A DNA stretch of 64,000 bases from Hoeflea sp. 108. GTDB taxonomy: Bacteria; Pseudomonadota; Alphaproteobacteria; Rhizobiales; Rhizobiaceae. This document shows, in pieces, positions 1 through 8,229 of this stretch. The translations under genes and the position numbers were made by a program. The notes beneath the pieces were generated by a model. The model had not been told where the DNA came from, made no database searches, and saw nothing but the letters and a program-made list of their open reading frames with translations. The DNA lies in contig NZ_KB890024.1 in the NCBI RefSeq assembly GCF_000372965.1, positions 1,180,839-1,244,838 on the forward strand. Direction: 5' to 3'. Numbering within the stretch: position 1 is the stretch's first letter; each line of letters opens with the position of its first letter.

Positions 1-1
1 G

Positions 2-820
2 CCGCGCATGCTGATCGGCGGCTTCGTTGGTGCGGGCCTCGCCCTGTCTGGCGCCGTGCTTCAGGGCGTGTTCCGCAATCCGCTTGTTGATCCGCATGTC
101 ATCGGCGTTTCCTCAGGCGCTGCCTTCGGCGGTGTCTTTGCCATCCTGCTTGGCTTCGGTGCTGCCGCCTTGTGGTCGATGGCCTTTGCCTTCGGGCTCG
201 TCGCATTGCTGCTCGTCGTCCTGATGAGCCGCAAGTCGGGGCGTTCCTCTGTGTTGATGCTGGTGCTGTCGGGCGTGGTCATCTCCGCCCTGTTCTCGGC
301 ACTGGTCTCGCTCGCCACCTATCTCGCCGATCCCAACGACACGCTGCCGGCCATCGTCTTCTGGCTGATGGGATCGTTTGCCAGTGCGACGCCCGAACGC
401 GCGCTATACATGCTGCCCATCGTTACCGTCTTTGCCCTGCCTTTGATGCTGATGCGCTTCCGCATCAACATCCTGTCGCTCGGCGACGAGGAGGCCCGTG
501 GCCTTGGCCTCAAGATCGAGCCCACGCGCTGGCTGGTGTTGTGCTGCGTCACCGGCATCACGGCGGCAAGCGTCGCCAATTCCGGCATCATCGGCTGGGT
601 CGGCCTGGTGGTGCCGCATTTCGCCCGCTCGCTCGTCGGTCCCGATCACCGCCGCCTGTTGCCGGCCTCAGCGCTGCTCGGCGCGAGCTTCATGTTGTTT
701 GTCGATGTCGTGGCGCGGTCGCTGATCCCGGCCGAAATCCCGCTTGGCGTTTTGACTGCCATCGTCGGTGCGCCGGTGTTCATGGTGCTGCTGCATCGCA
801 CTCACAATGAGGGCTGGTAG
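2..820 (+). CDS. FecCD/BtuC-type ABC importer permease, 5' end outside window
   Basis: This is the inner-membrane permease of an ABC importer for an iron complex, haem or cobalamin. The reading frame is open to the window edge and about 272 residues are visible. FecCD permeases usually have 330-350, so the first one or two membrane segments lie upstream. The first visible stretch (RMLIGGFVGAGLALSGAVLQ, then FRNPLVDPHVIGVSSGA) matches the conserved family segment that follows the first helices. Further helices and the loop SLGDEEARGLGL, which contacts the ATPase, are present. The end WVGLVVPHFAR is also typical. The ATPase gene starts 2 bases after the stop. The substrate cannot be named from this part alone. 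An ATG at 8 is internal to the family alignment and is not the true start. Confidence 0.9.
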   Translation, partial: PRMLIGGFVGAGLALSGAVLQGVFRNPLVDPHVIGVSSGAAFGGVFAILLGFGAAALWSMAFAFGLVALLLVVLMSRKSGRSSVLMLVLSGVVISALFSALVSLATYLADPNDTLPAIVFWLMGSFASATPERALYMLPIVTVFALPLMLMRFRINILSLGDEEARGLGLKIEPTRWLVLCCVTGITAASVANSGIIGWVGLVVPHFARSLVGPDHRRLLPASALLGASFMLFVDVVARSLIPAEIPLGVLTAIVGAPVFMVLLHRTHNEGW

Positions 821-822
821 CG

Positions 823-1581
823 ATGATTGCAGCGCAATCAGTGGGTTTCCGTTATGGCACAGGCGCAGCGTGGCTGTTTCGCGACCTGTCCTTTTCGCTC
901 GATCGGGGCCAGACGCTTGCCCTGCTCGGGCGCAATGGGCGCGGCAAGACAACGCTGCTGAAATGCCTGGCCGGTCTCGTCGCCCCGACGACAGGTGCGA
1001 TCCGCAGCGATGGGACCGTCGGATATGTGCCGCAGCATTTCGCGTCGCCTTTCGCCTATTCGGTCGCCGATGTCGTGCTGATGGGGCGGGCGCGCCATGT
1101 CGGGCTGTTTTCGAATGCGACGACCCATGACAGGCGGCACGCGACGGAAGCCCTGGAGCTGGTCGGCCTGCAGGCTTTTGCCAATCGCGCCATCGGCACC
1201 TTGTCCGGCGGTGAGCGACAGCTCGCGCTGATCGCCCGGGCACTCGCGTCTGAAGCCGACATCCTGCTTCTCGATGAACCCGCCTCGGCACTCGATTTCC
1301 GCAACCAGGCGGTCGTTCTGTCGATGCTGCGCCGGCTGTCGCTGGAGCGCGGCCTCACCATCATCATGACGACGCACGAGCCGACCCACGCGCTCGAAAT
1401 CGCCGACAGGGCGGTGCTGCTTCACGGTTCTTCCCGAAGCGAAGAGGGGCCCGTCGCCTCGATGTGCACGGAAGCCAAGCTGTCTGAACTTTACGGCCTG
1501 TCGATGCGACGGCTGGACTATCGCAGCGGCGAGGCTCAGATCTCCAGCATCGTCGCCAACTACGCCTCTATTGACGGCTGA
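823..1581 (+). CDS. ABC transporter ATP-binding protein, FecE/BtuD type
   Basis: This 252-residue ATPase powers the FecCD-type permease just upstream. It has a Walker A at residues 36-43 (GRNGRGKT), an ABC signature at 127-131 (LSGGE), a Walker B ending in D151-E152 (ILLLDEP) and an H-loop in MTTHEP. The length is normal for the family. The gene is separated from the permease by 2 bases, so the two are co-translated. The periplasmic binding protein and any TonB receptor must lie left of the window or elsewhere. Iron-siderophore, haem and cobalamin systems all use this ATPase family, so the substrate is open. The gene ends facing the AsnC-type regulator. Confidence 0.92.
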   Translation: MIAAQSVGFRYGTGAAWLFRDLSFSLDRGQTLALLGRNGRGKTTLLKCLAGLVAPTTGAIRSDGTVGYVPQHFASPFAYSVADVVLMGRARHVGLFSNATTHDRRHATEALELVGLQAFANRAIGTLSGGERQLALIARALASEADILLLDEPASALDFRNQAVVLSMLRRLSLERGLTIIMTTHEPTHALEIADRAVLLHGSSRSEEGPVASMCTEAKLSELYGLSMRRLDYRSGEAQISSIVANYASIDG

Positions 1582-1621
1582 GCCGCAGGCGCGCCGCGCC
1601 TGGCAGCGCGGCTAAGCTTGT

Positions 1622-2059
1622 TCACTCCGCCCGTTCGATATCCCGCCGCAGCACGATCAGCGTCGTCAGGTCCTCGACGCTCGGATGCGTCGCGATCACG
1701 TCGCGCATGGTGTTGAGCCTGTCGATCGACGGCACCTCGACCTCGACGATGAGGTCGAGCTGGCCCGAGACCGAGGAGACGCGTCGCACCTCCGAATGCC
1801 GCGCCAACTGGTCCAGCACGCCGATGGCCGGTGTCCGCGCCAGCGTCACCATCAGGAAGGCCGAGACCAGCCCCTGGTCCATCTGGCCAATATCGGCGCG
1901 ATAGCCTCTGATGACGCCGCTCTTTTCCAGCATCGCTACGCGCTCGGTCGTAGCACTTCGCGACAACCCGATGCGCGCCGCCAGCGCCTTCATCGGGATG
2001 CGCGCTTCCTTCGACAGGATGCCGAGAATGTCCCTGTCCTTGGCGTCGAGTTCCTTCAT
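1622..2059 (-). CDS. AsnC/Lrp family transcriptional regulator
   Basis: This 145-residue Lrp/AsnC regulator has an N-terminal winged helix-turn-helix (about residues 3-62, starting MKELDAKDRDILGILSKEAR) and a C-terminal effector-sensing (RAM) domain. I chose the ATG at 2059 because the homology begins there and a GGAAG ribosome site precedes it. A longer frame back to 2170 has no family similarity. It is divergent from the large kinase/PLP fusion gene, with 130 bases between the starts. That spacer holds a perfect 17 bp palindrome and spaced copies of its half-site. By analogy with local Lrp-family regulators it probably controls the fusion gene in response to an amino acid or amino alcohol; that is inference. 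Confidence 0.9.
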   Translation of the reverse strand: MKELDAKDRDILGILSKEARIPMKALAARIGLSRSATTERVAMLEKSGVIRGYRADIGQMDQGLVSAFLMVTLARTPAIGVLDQLARHSEVRRVSSVSGQLDLIVEVEVPSIDRLNTMRDVIATHPSVEDLTTLIVLRRDIERAE

Positions 2060-2087
2060 CGTTCGCTTCCGTCGCTCGCCGTGAATG

Positions 2088-2134
2088 TGCCGGTCAATGC
2101 ACGCGAAGTGCCGGTGCAACCGGCATATTGCCGG
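2088..2134. promoter_or_regulatory. Candidate AsnC/Lrp operator array
   Basis: The divergent spacer holds a perfect inverted repeat, TGCCGGT-GCA-ACCGGCA, at 2109-2125. The same TGCCGG half-site recurs at 2088 and 2129, about 21 and 20 bases from the one at 2109, roughly two helical turns. A further inverted copy, CCGGCA, lies at 2164-2169. Spaced half-sites on one face of the helix suit the octameric Lrp/AsnC proteins. The sites are seen directly; their use as an operator is inference. Confidence 0.5.
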
Positions 2135-2189
2135 ATGCCTCATTTTTCGGGTCGTGCCAAGCTCCGGCATCAGAAATCCCGGATTGCCG

Positions 2190-5100
2190 ATGACCGACGT
2201 AAACCACCCCGCACCGCAATTCTCACGTGAAGAGGCGGCAGCGCTCGCCGCCAGTCATTTCGGCGTCGGCGGTGTTGCATCCCCGCTCGACAGCGAGCGC
2301 GACCAGAATTTCCGGCTGATGTCGGCCGAAGGCGACTGGATCTTCAAGATCGTCAATGCCTCCGAGCCGCGTCACGAAAGCGAGTTCCAGGCGGCTCTGC
2401 TCGACCATCTCGCCCGCTCGGGTGCCGATGTCGCGGTGCCGGGCCTCAAGAAGACGCGCGAAGGCACGCCACTTGCTCATGCGTCGGCCGCTGGCGGCGA
2501 GCACGCCCTTCGCCTCGTTTCCTGGCTGCCCGGCCTGCCGCTGGCGGAAGTCGCCCGCACCCCGCAGGTGCTGGCCGGCCTGGGTGCTGCCCTCGGCAAG
2601 CTCGACCGCGCGCTCCAGGGCTTCATCCATCCAGGTGCGCTCAGAAGCTTCGACTGGGACATCCGCCAGGCCAGTGCTGCACGCGACCGCCTAGCCCATG
2701 TCGCCGACGAAGCCGACCGCGCGCTGCTCGAACGCTTCCTCGATCGGTTCGACGCCGAGGTCGCGCCCAGGCTTCCGTCCTTGCGCGCCCAGGTCATCCA
2801 CAACGACGCCAATGACTGGAACGTGCTGGTCGACGACAACGACCACGGCCGCATCGCCGGCATCATCGATTTCGGCGACGCGCTGCACTCGCCAGTCATC
2901 GCCGAAGTAGCAGTCGCTTGCGCTTATTCCATCCTCGACGTCGAGGATCCGATTGGCGCTGCCGCCGCGCTCGCTGCCGGCTTCCACGCCGAGTATCCGC
3001 TGCGCGAAGACGAGATCAACCTCCTGTTCGACCTCATCGTTGCGCGCCTTGTCATCTCCGTCTCACTGTCGGCGGTGCGCAAGGCGCAGGTCGGCGACAA
3101 TCCTTATCTCGCAATATCGGAAGCGCCTGCCTGGCGGCTGCTCCGGCGCCTCGACGCCATGAACCGGCGGTTCGCCACGGCGATCCTGCGCCATGCCTGC
3201 GGCTTCGATGCCGCGCCTGGCGCCCGGGCCGTCAGCGCCTGGATCGAGGCCAACAGGAAAAGCTTCGCGCCAGTGCTCGATCGCCATCCCGCGACGCTCG
3301 CCAAGGCGCTGGTGCCTTATGGCGATCCGGCCCATCCGATGACGGTCACCTCGGCCGGCCAGCAGCCGGACAAGGCCACTGCCTGGTGGGATGCCTGGTG
3401 CGCCGAAAACGGCATCGCCCTTGGCATCGGCCCTTGGGGCGAGGCACGCACCGTCTACACCTCCGACATCTTCTGGTCGCGCTTCGTCGAAGGCGCCCGC
3501 CGCCTCCACCATCTCGGCCTCGACCTGTTCATGCCGGCTGGCACTAAGGTCTACACCCCGCTCGCGGCAACCGTGAAAAGCGTCGAGGTCGAGGAAGACC
3601 CGCTTGGTTATGGTTGCCTGATCGCACTCGAACATGCGCCCGAGGACTGCCCGGCCTTCGTCACGCTCTGGGGCCACATGGCGCATGAGGCGATGACGCG
3701 TCTCAAGCCCGGCCAGCGCCTCGCCGCCGGCGCGCTGGTCGGCGAAATGGGTGCGCCCGCCGAAAACGGTGGCTGGGCGCCGCATCTGCATTTCCAGATC
3801 TCGACCGATCCCGATCTCGCCGCCCGCGACATCCTCGGCGTCGGCGAGGCGCGTTATCTCGATGTCTGGGCCGAGCTGTTCCCTGATGCCGCAACCCTTG
3901 CCGGCATCCCGCCCGAGACCTTCCACCAGACCGGCCGCACCCGGCCCGAGATCGTCGCCGCGCGCAAGACGTCGCTCCTGCCCAACCTGTCGATCTCCTA
4001 CTCACAGCCGATCAAGTTCGTCCGTGGTGAAGGCGCCTGGCTGATCGACGATCGCGGCCGCGCCTACCTCGACTGCTTCAACAATGTCTGCCACCTCGGC
4101 CACGCCCATCCTGATGTCGTCGAGGCCATCGCCACCCAGGCGGCAAAACTCAACACCAACACGCGTTATCTGCACGATGCCATCGTAACCTACGCCGAAC
4201 GGCTGACAGCGACCCTGCCAGAGGGCCTGTCGGTTGCCTCCTTCGCCTGTTCCGGCAGCGAGGCCAACAGCCTGGCACTGCGCATGTCGCGCACCTTGAC
4301 CGGCAGTAACGATGCGCTGGTGCTCGACTGGGCCTATCACGGCACCACCCAGGAGCTGATCGACCTCAGCCCCTACAAATACAAGCGCAAGGGCGGCAAG
4401 GGCCGGCCGGCCCATGTCTTCGAGGCGACCATTCCCGACAGCTACCGCGCGCCCGACGACTGGCCGGTCGAGGAACATGCCAGGCGCTTCGCCGCAAGCA
4501 TCGCCGAGCAGATCGAGACGATGCGCAAGCAAGGCCGTGCGCCGGCCTTCTTCATCGCCGAATCCATCCCCAGCGTTGCCGGCCAGGTCTTTCTCCCCGA
4601 GGGCTACCTCAAGGAAGTCTACGCCATGGTCCGCGCCGCCGGCGGCTTCTGCATCGCCGACGAGGTGCAGGTCGGCTTCGGTCGTGTCGGCAGCCATTGG
4701 TGGGCTTTCGAGACGCAGGGCGTCGTCCCCGACATCGTCACCATGGGCAAGCCCATCGGCAACGGCCACCCGATGTCGGCGCTGGTCACCACGCGCGACA
4801 TCGCCGACCGCTTCAACAACGGCATGGAGTATTTCAACACCTTCGGCGGCAACCCGGTGTCCTGTGCAGCGGGCCTCGCCGTGCTCGACGTCATCGAGCG
4901 CGATCGGCTGCGCGACAATGCAGCCGAAGTCGGCGCCTATCTCGTCGAGCGCTTCCGCGACATGCAGAAGCGCTTCGAGGTCATCGGCGATGTCAGGGGC
5001 ATGGGCCTGTTCCTCGGCATCGAGCTGGTCACCAACCGCAAGACCAAGGCGCCGGCCACCGCGTTTGCCCGCAAGGTCAATGACGGCGCCCGTGCGCGCG

Positions 5101-5240
5101 GCGTGCTCATCGGCACCGAGGGGCCGCACGACAACGTGCTCAAGATGCGTCCGCCGATGATCTTCACCAGGCGCGATGCCGATCATCTGGTCGGCGTTCT
5201 CGAGCAGACTTTTGCCGCCGTGGAGGCTGGCGGCGAGTAG
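2190..5240 (+). CDS. Kinase / M23 / class III aminotransferase-fold fusion protein
   Basis: This 1016-residue protein has three enzyme folds in a row. Residues about 30-330 are an aminoglycoside/hydroxylysine-kinase-like domain with the catalytic HNDANDWN loop (H204, D206, N211) and IDFGD (D227). Residues about 420-560 are a lysostaphin-type M23 domain with H441-LGL-D445 and H532-L-H534, so its zinc ligands look intact. Residues about 590-1010 are a class III PLP enzyme with the Schiff-base lysine at K854 (TMGKPIGNGHP). In animals, hydroxylysine kinase and the PLP phospholyases for phosphohydroxylysine and phosphoethanolamine are separate relatives of the outer domains, and bacterial fusions are known. 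A kinase plus phospho-lyase route for an amino alcohol or hydroxy-amino acid is therefore likely. The role of the M23 domain is unclear. The start is set by homology; an upstream in-frame ATG at 2085 lies inside the operator region. Confidence 0.85.
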   Translation: MTDVNHPAPQFSREEAAALAASHFGVGGVASPLDSERDQNFRLMSAEGDWIFKIVNASEPRHESEFQAALLDHLARSGADVAVPGLKKTREGTPLAHASAAGGEHALRLVSWLPGLPLAEVARTPQVLAGLGAALGKLDRALQGFIHPGALRSFDWDIRQASAARDRLAHVADEADRALLERFLDRFDAEVAPRLPSLRAQVIHNDANDWNVLVDDNDHGRIAGIIDFGDALHSPVIAEVAVACAYSILDVEDPIGAAAALAAGFHAEYPLREDEINLLFDLIVARLVISVSLSAVRKAQVGDNPYLAISEAPAWRLLRRLDAMNRRFATAILRHACGFDAAPGARAVSAWIEANRKSFAPVLDRHPATLAKALVPYGDPAHPMTVTSAGQQPDKATAWWDAWCAENGIALGIGPWGEARTVYTSDIFWSRFVEGARRLHHLGLDLFMPAGTKVYTPLAATVKSVEVEEDPLGYGCLIALEHAPEDCPAFVTLWGHMAHEAMTRLKPGQRLAAGALVGEMGAPAENGGWAPHLHFQISTDPDLAARDILGVGEARYLDVWAELFPDAATLAGIPPETFHQTGRTRPEIVAARKTSLLPNLSISYSQPIKFVRGEGAWLIDDRGRAYLDCFNNVCHLGHAHPDVVEAIATQAAKLNTNTRYLHDAIVTYAERLTATLPEGLSVASFACSGSEANSLALRMSRTLTGSNDALVLDWAYHGTTQELIDLSPYKYKRKGGKGRPAHVFEATIPDSYRAPDDWPVEEHARRFAASIAEQIETMRKQGRAPAFFIAESIPSVAGQVFLPEGYLKEVYAMVRAAGGFCIADEVQVGFGRVGSHWWAFETQGVVPDIVTMGKPIGNGHPMSALVTTRDIADRFNNGMEYFNTFGGNPVSCAAGLAVLDVIERDRLRDNAAEVGAYLVERFRDMQKRFEVIGDVRGMGLFLGIELVTNRKTKAPATAFARKVNDGARARGVLIGTEGPHDNVLKMRPPMIFTRRDADHLVGVLEQTFAAVEAGGE

Positions 5241-5241
5241 A

Positions 5242-5284
5242 GCAATTCCAGGAAGGTGCAGGGCGGTTTTCCGTCCGGAATTGC
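5242..5284. repeat. Rhizobial dispersed palindromic repeat, GCAATTCC type
   Basis: Directly after the fusion gene, GCAATTCC (5242-5249) and GGAATTGC (5277-5284) form perfect 8-base arms around a segment containing AGGAAGGTGC and CGGTTTTCCGTCC. This layout matches, from memory, a short palindromic element found in very many copies between genes of Mesorhizobium, Rhizobium and relatives. It can fold as a hairpin at the 3' end of the transcript. Copy number was not checked. Confidence 0.65.
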
Positions 5285-5410
5285 GACAAACAGGGAAGTA
5301 TCCGCGGGCAATGGCGCGCGGTGGCATTCGAAAGAAAGACATGACCGACTTCCGGCGCTCTGCGCCGGCGGCACGAAGGGGCTTTGCCTCGAACCAAGGG
5401 AGGAGGACCT

Positions 5411-6421
5411 ATGAAACATATGATCTCAGCACTTCTGCTCGGCACGGCAGCGATTGCTGTGCCTGCCAAGGCCGACACGCTCGACATCGTCAAGCAGCGC
5501 GGCACCGTCACCTGCGGCGTCAGCCAGGGCGTCGCCGGCTTCTCGGCGCCTGACGATGCCGGCAAATGGTCGGGCTTCGACATCGACGTCTGCCGCGCCG
5601 TGGCAGCCGCCGTCCTCGGCGACGCCGACAAGGTCAGCTATGTGCCGCTGTCCACCAAGGAGCGCTTCACCGCTGTCCAGTCGGGCACGGTCGACCTGTT
5701 GTCGCGGCAGACCACCTGGACCCTGTCGCGTGACACCAGCCTTGGCCTGCGTTTCGTCGGCACCGCCTATTATGACGGCCAGGGCTTCATGGTACGCAAG
5801 GACCTCGGCGTCGACAGCGCCCTCAAGCTCGATGGCGCCACCGTCTGCACCGAGCAGGGAACGACCACCGAGCAGAACGTCGCCGACTACTTCAGCGCCA
5901 ACAAGATGAAATACGAGCCTGTCGTCATCGATTCCGCCGACGGCATCATCAAGGCTTTCGACACCGGTCGCTGCGACATCTATACGACCGACGCGTCTGC
6001 CCTCTACGCCCAGCGTCTCAAGCTCACCAACCCGGCCAACTACACCGTACTGCCCGAGATCATCTCCAAGGAGCCGCTCGGACCGGCCGTGCGCCAAGGC
6101 GACGACAAATGGTTCAGCATCGTTCGATGGACGCTGTTTACGCTGATCGAGGCGGAAGAACTCGGCATCACCAAGGACAATGCCGAAGCCGGCCTCACCT
6201 CGGCCAACCCGGCCATCAAGCGCTTCCTGGGCGCTGAAGGCGACAGCGGCCAGCAGCTCGGCCTCGATCCTCGCTGGGCCTACAATGTCATCTCCAAGGT
6301 CGGCAACTACGGCGAGATCTTCGAGCGCAATCTCGGCCAATCGAGCCAGCTCAAGATCGACCGCGGCATCAATGCCCAGTGGAACGCCGGCGGCCTGATG
6401 TACGCCCCGCCGGTGCGCTGA
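5411..6421 (+). CDS. Amino-acid ABC transporter substrate-binding protein, AapJ/BztA-like
   Basis: This 336-residue periplasmic binding protein belongs to the family of AapJ and BztA, which feed general L-amino-acid importers. It has a signal peptide (about residues 1-21, MKHMISALLLGTAAIAVPAKA) and the family opening DTLDIVKQRGTVTCGVSQG. A strong GGGAGGAGG ribosome site 8 bases before the ATG at 5411 decides the start; the frame is open further upstream. No permease or ATPase genes lie next to it, so it is an orphan that either borrows a transporter or lost its partners. It follows the kinase/PLP fusion by 170 bases, which suggests that the two handle the same amine or amino acid. That link is inference. 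Confidence 0.9.
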   Translation: MKHMISALLLGTAAIAVPAKADTLDIVKQRGTVTCGVSQGVAGFSAPDDAGKWSGFDIDVCRAVAAAVLGDADKVSYVPLSTKERFTAVQSGTVDLLSRQTTWTLSRDTSLGLRFVGTAYYDGQGFMVRKDLGVDSALKLDGATVCTEQGTTTEQNVADYFSANKMKYEPVVIDSADGIIKAFDTGRCDIYTTDASALYAQRLKLTNPANYTVLPEIISKEPLGPAVRQGDDKWFSIVRWTLFTLIEAEELGITKDNAEAGLTSANPAIKRFLGAEGDSGQQLGLDPRWAYNVISKVGNYGEIFERNLGQSSQLKIDRGINAQWNAGGLMYAPPVR

Positions 6422-6434
6422 GGGTTCGTCACAC

Positions 6435-6458
6435 GGGGTCGCGCTTCGGTGCGGCCCC
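6435..6458 (+). terminator. Hairpin after the binding-protein gene
   Basis: GGGGTCGC (6435-6442) and GCGGCCCC (6451-6458) form an 8-base stem with one T-G pair and an 8-base loop, starting 14 bases after the stop codon. There is no clear T-run, so it may act as an mRNA-stabilising end or a weak terminator before nudK. Confidence 0.5.
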
Positions 6459-6513
6459 GCCTATTCTGACGCCCGAATCTCCGGCCCCCACGGGCCTGTA
6501 TTGAAGGTGCCAG

Positions 6514-7101
6514 ATGAGTGTTGCCGACCGCATCCGCGTCCAGGACGTCAGAACCCTTTCCGACGACTGGTACGTTCTGAAGAAAACCACATTCGCCTAT
6601 CGCCGCGGCGACGGCGAATGGCAGGTCCAGAGCCGCGAGACCTATGATCGCGGCAACGGCGCCACCATCCTGCTCTATGATCCCGCGCGCCGGACCGTCG
6701 TGCTGGTCAAGCAGTTCCGCTATCCGGCCTTCGTCAGCGGCTATGACGACATGCTGATCGAGACGCCCGCCGGCCTGCTCGACGACGCAGCACCCGAAGA
6801 GCGCATCCGCGCCGAGGTCGAGGAAGAGACCGGCTTCCGCATCCACCATGTCCGCCGCGTCTTCGAAGCCTTCATGAGCCCCGGCGCCGTCACCGAGAAG
6901 ATCTATTTCTTCGTCGGCGAGTATGAACCGTCGGACCGTGTCTCCGAAGGCGGCGGCCATCCGGGCGAGGGTGAGGACATCGAGGTGCTGGAGATCGGTA
7001 TCGACGAGGCGCTGGCCATGGTCGCCGACGGCCGCATCTGCGACGGCAAGACCATCATGCTGCTGCAATACGCAGCGCTTCACCTGCTGCGTGGAGTCTA
7101 G
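6514..7101 (+). CDS. nudK: NudK-type Nudix hydrolase (GDP-mannose pyrophosphatase family)
   Basis: This 195-residue Nudix enzyme resembles E. coli NudK along its whole length: ETYDRGNGATILLYDPARRT, then VVLVKQFRYP, then FEAFMSPGAVTEKIYFF. The Nudix box spans residues 87-108 (GLLDDAAPEERIR then AEVEEETGF) and has the NudK spacing, one residue shorter than the classic box. Position 93, usually Glu in NudK, is Ala here, but the EEETG metal ligands are kept. NudK cleaves GDP-mannose and related NDP-sugars. The gene sits 5 bases before the DmpA-type peptidase and is probably co-transcribed with it, an association without an obvious biochemical reason. Confidence 0.85.
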   Translation: MSVADRIRVQDVRTLSDDWYVLKKTTFAYRRGDGEWQVQSRETYDRGNGATILLYDPARRTVVLVKQFRYPAFVSGYDDMLIETPAGLLDDAAPEERIRAEVEEETGFRIHHVRRVFEAFMSPGAVTEKIYFFVGEYEPSDRVSEGGGHPGEGEDIEVLEIGIDEALAMVADGRICDGKTIMLLQYAALHLLRGV

Positions 7102-7106
7102 CCACG

Positions 7107-8138
7107 ATGTCGAACATCGCCCGCGAACTCGGCGTCTCCTTCGGCGCGTCCCGGACCGGGCCGCTCAACGCCATCACCGACGTGCCGGGCGTGGCCGTCG
7201 GCCATCGCACCATTCGCTCAGGCGATCTCAACACCGGCGTCACCGCCATCCTGGCGCATGGCGGCAATCTCTACCGCAGCAAGGTGCTGGCCGCCTGCGA
7301 TGTCATCAACGGCTTCGGCAAGAGCACCGGCCTGATGCAGGTCGAGGAGTTGGGCATGCTCGAGACGCCGATCCTGCTCACCAACACCTTCGGCGTCGGC
7401 ACCTGCGCCAACGCGCTGATCCGCGCAGCGATTTCGGAAAATCCCGACATCGGCCGCGAGACGTCGACGGTCAATCCTGTCGTGATGGAGTGCAACGATG
7501 GCCATCTCAGCGACATCCAGGCGCTTGCCGTCACCGAGGACGATGCCCGCGCTGCCCTGGCCGCAGCGGCGTCAAGCCCCATCGCCGAGGGCAATGTCGG
7601 CGCCGGCACCGGCATGAGCTGCTTCGGCTTCAAGGGCGGCATCGGCACAGCCTCGCGCCGCATCGAACTTGGCGGCCGCGACCATCATCTCGGCGTGCTG
7701 GTGCTCACCAATTTCGGCCGCGCCGGTGACCTGATCCTGCCGGATGGCCGTCGCCCCGATCCGCGTTCCAAGGTGGAGGCTGAAAAAGGCTCGGTCATTG
7801 TCATCCTCGCCACTGACATTGCCATGGAACACCGCCAGCTTAAGCGCGTGGTGCGCCGCTGCGGCGTCGGCCTCGCCCGGCTGGGTGCCTACTGGGGCCA
7901 TGGCAGCGGCGACATCGCGCTCGGCTTCTCGACCGCCCAGACCTTCGACCACGACGCACGCGCCGATTTCGTCGCCATGTCCGCTCTCAACGAAAACCGC
8001 ATCGACCGCCTGTTCCGCGCAGCAGCCGAGGCGACTGAGGAGGCAGTGGTGAACTCGATGTGTTCAGCCGAGGCAATGCACGGCCGATCAGGGCATTTTC
8101 GGCCTTCACTGGCCGATTGGTTGAGAGAGCAAGGATAG
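7107..8138 (+). CDS. DmpA-type self-processing aminopeptidase (P1/S58 family)
   Basis: This 343-residue member of the DmpA/BapA family belongs to the N-terminal-nucleophile peptidases, which cleave their own chain and then release N-terminal residues, including D-amino acids or beta-amino acids. The family segments ITDVPGVAVGH, VGAGTGMSCFGFKGGIGTAS and KGSVIVILATD are present. By comparison with DmpA the self-cleavage should fall between Gly228 and Ser229, making Ser229 the nucleophile of the beta chain. No signal peptide is visible. It follows nudK by 5 bases and belongs to a region with an amino-acid binding protein and a kinase/PLP enzyme, which fits scavenging of unusual peptides or amides. 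Its true substrate cannot be read from the sequence. Confidence 0.88.
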   Translation: MSNIARELGVSFGASRTGPLNAITDVPGVAVGHRTIRSGDLNTGVTAILAHGGNLYRSKVLAACDVINGFGKSTGLMQVEELGMLETPILLTNTFGVGTCANALIRAAISENPDIGRETSTVNPVVMECNDGHLSDIQALAVTEDDARAALAAAASSPIAEGNVGAGTGMSCFGFKGGIGTASRRIELGGRDHHLGVLVLTNFGRAGDLILPDGRRPDPRSKVEAEKGSVIVILATDIAMEHRQLKRVVRRCGVGLARLGAYWGHGSGDIALGFSTAQTFDHDARADFVAMSALNENRIDRLFRAAAEATEEAVVNSMCSAEAMHGRSGHFRPSLADWLREQG

Positions 8139-8167
8139 ATCTCCGCCGGCGGACGCTGAACGCAGGA

Positions 8168-8211
8168 TTGCCTGTCTAGGAAAATAAACTTAGGATGTTC
8201 CTTCTTTGTTC
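8168..8211 (+). promoter_or_regulatory. Putative LexA-controlled promoter (SOS box GTTC-N7-GTTC)
   Basis: GTTC at 8197-8200 and GTTC at 8208-8211 are separated by exactly 7 bases, the known alphaproteobacterial LexA site. A possible promoter, TTGCCT (8168) and TAGGAT (8191) with a 17-base spacer, would place the transcription start inside the box. The site lies 19 bases before the start codon of the 2H phosphoesterase gene. Eight fixed bases can match by chance about twice in a window this size, so position carries the weight. Confidence 0.5.
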
Positions 8212-8229
8212 CATTGAATGGAGAAGGCC

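Noticed and set aside
4002..5342. 446-residue open frame on the minus strand
   Set aside because: It is antisense to the PLP domain of the fusion protein, whose active-site lysine and motifs are intact on the plus strand.
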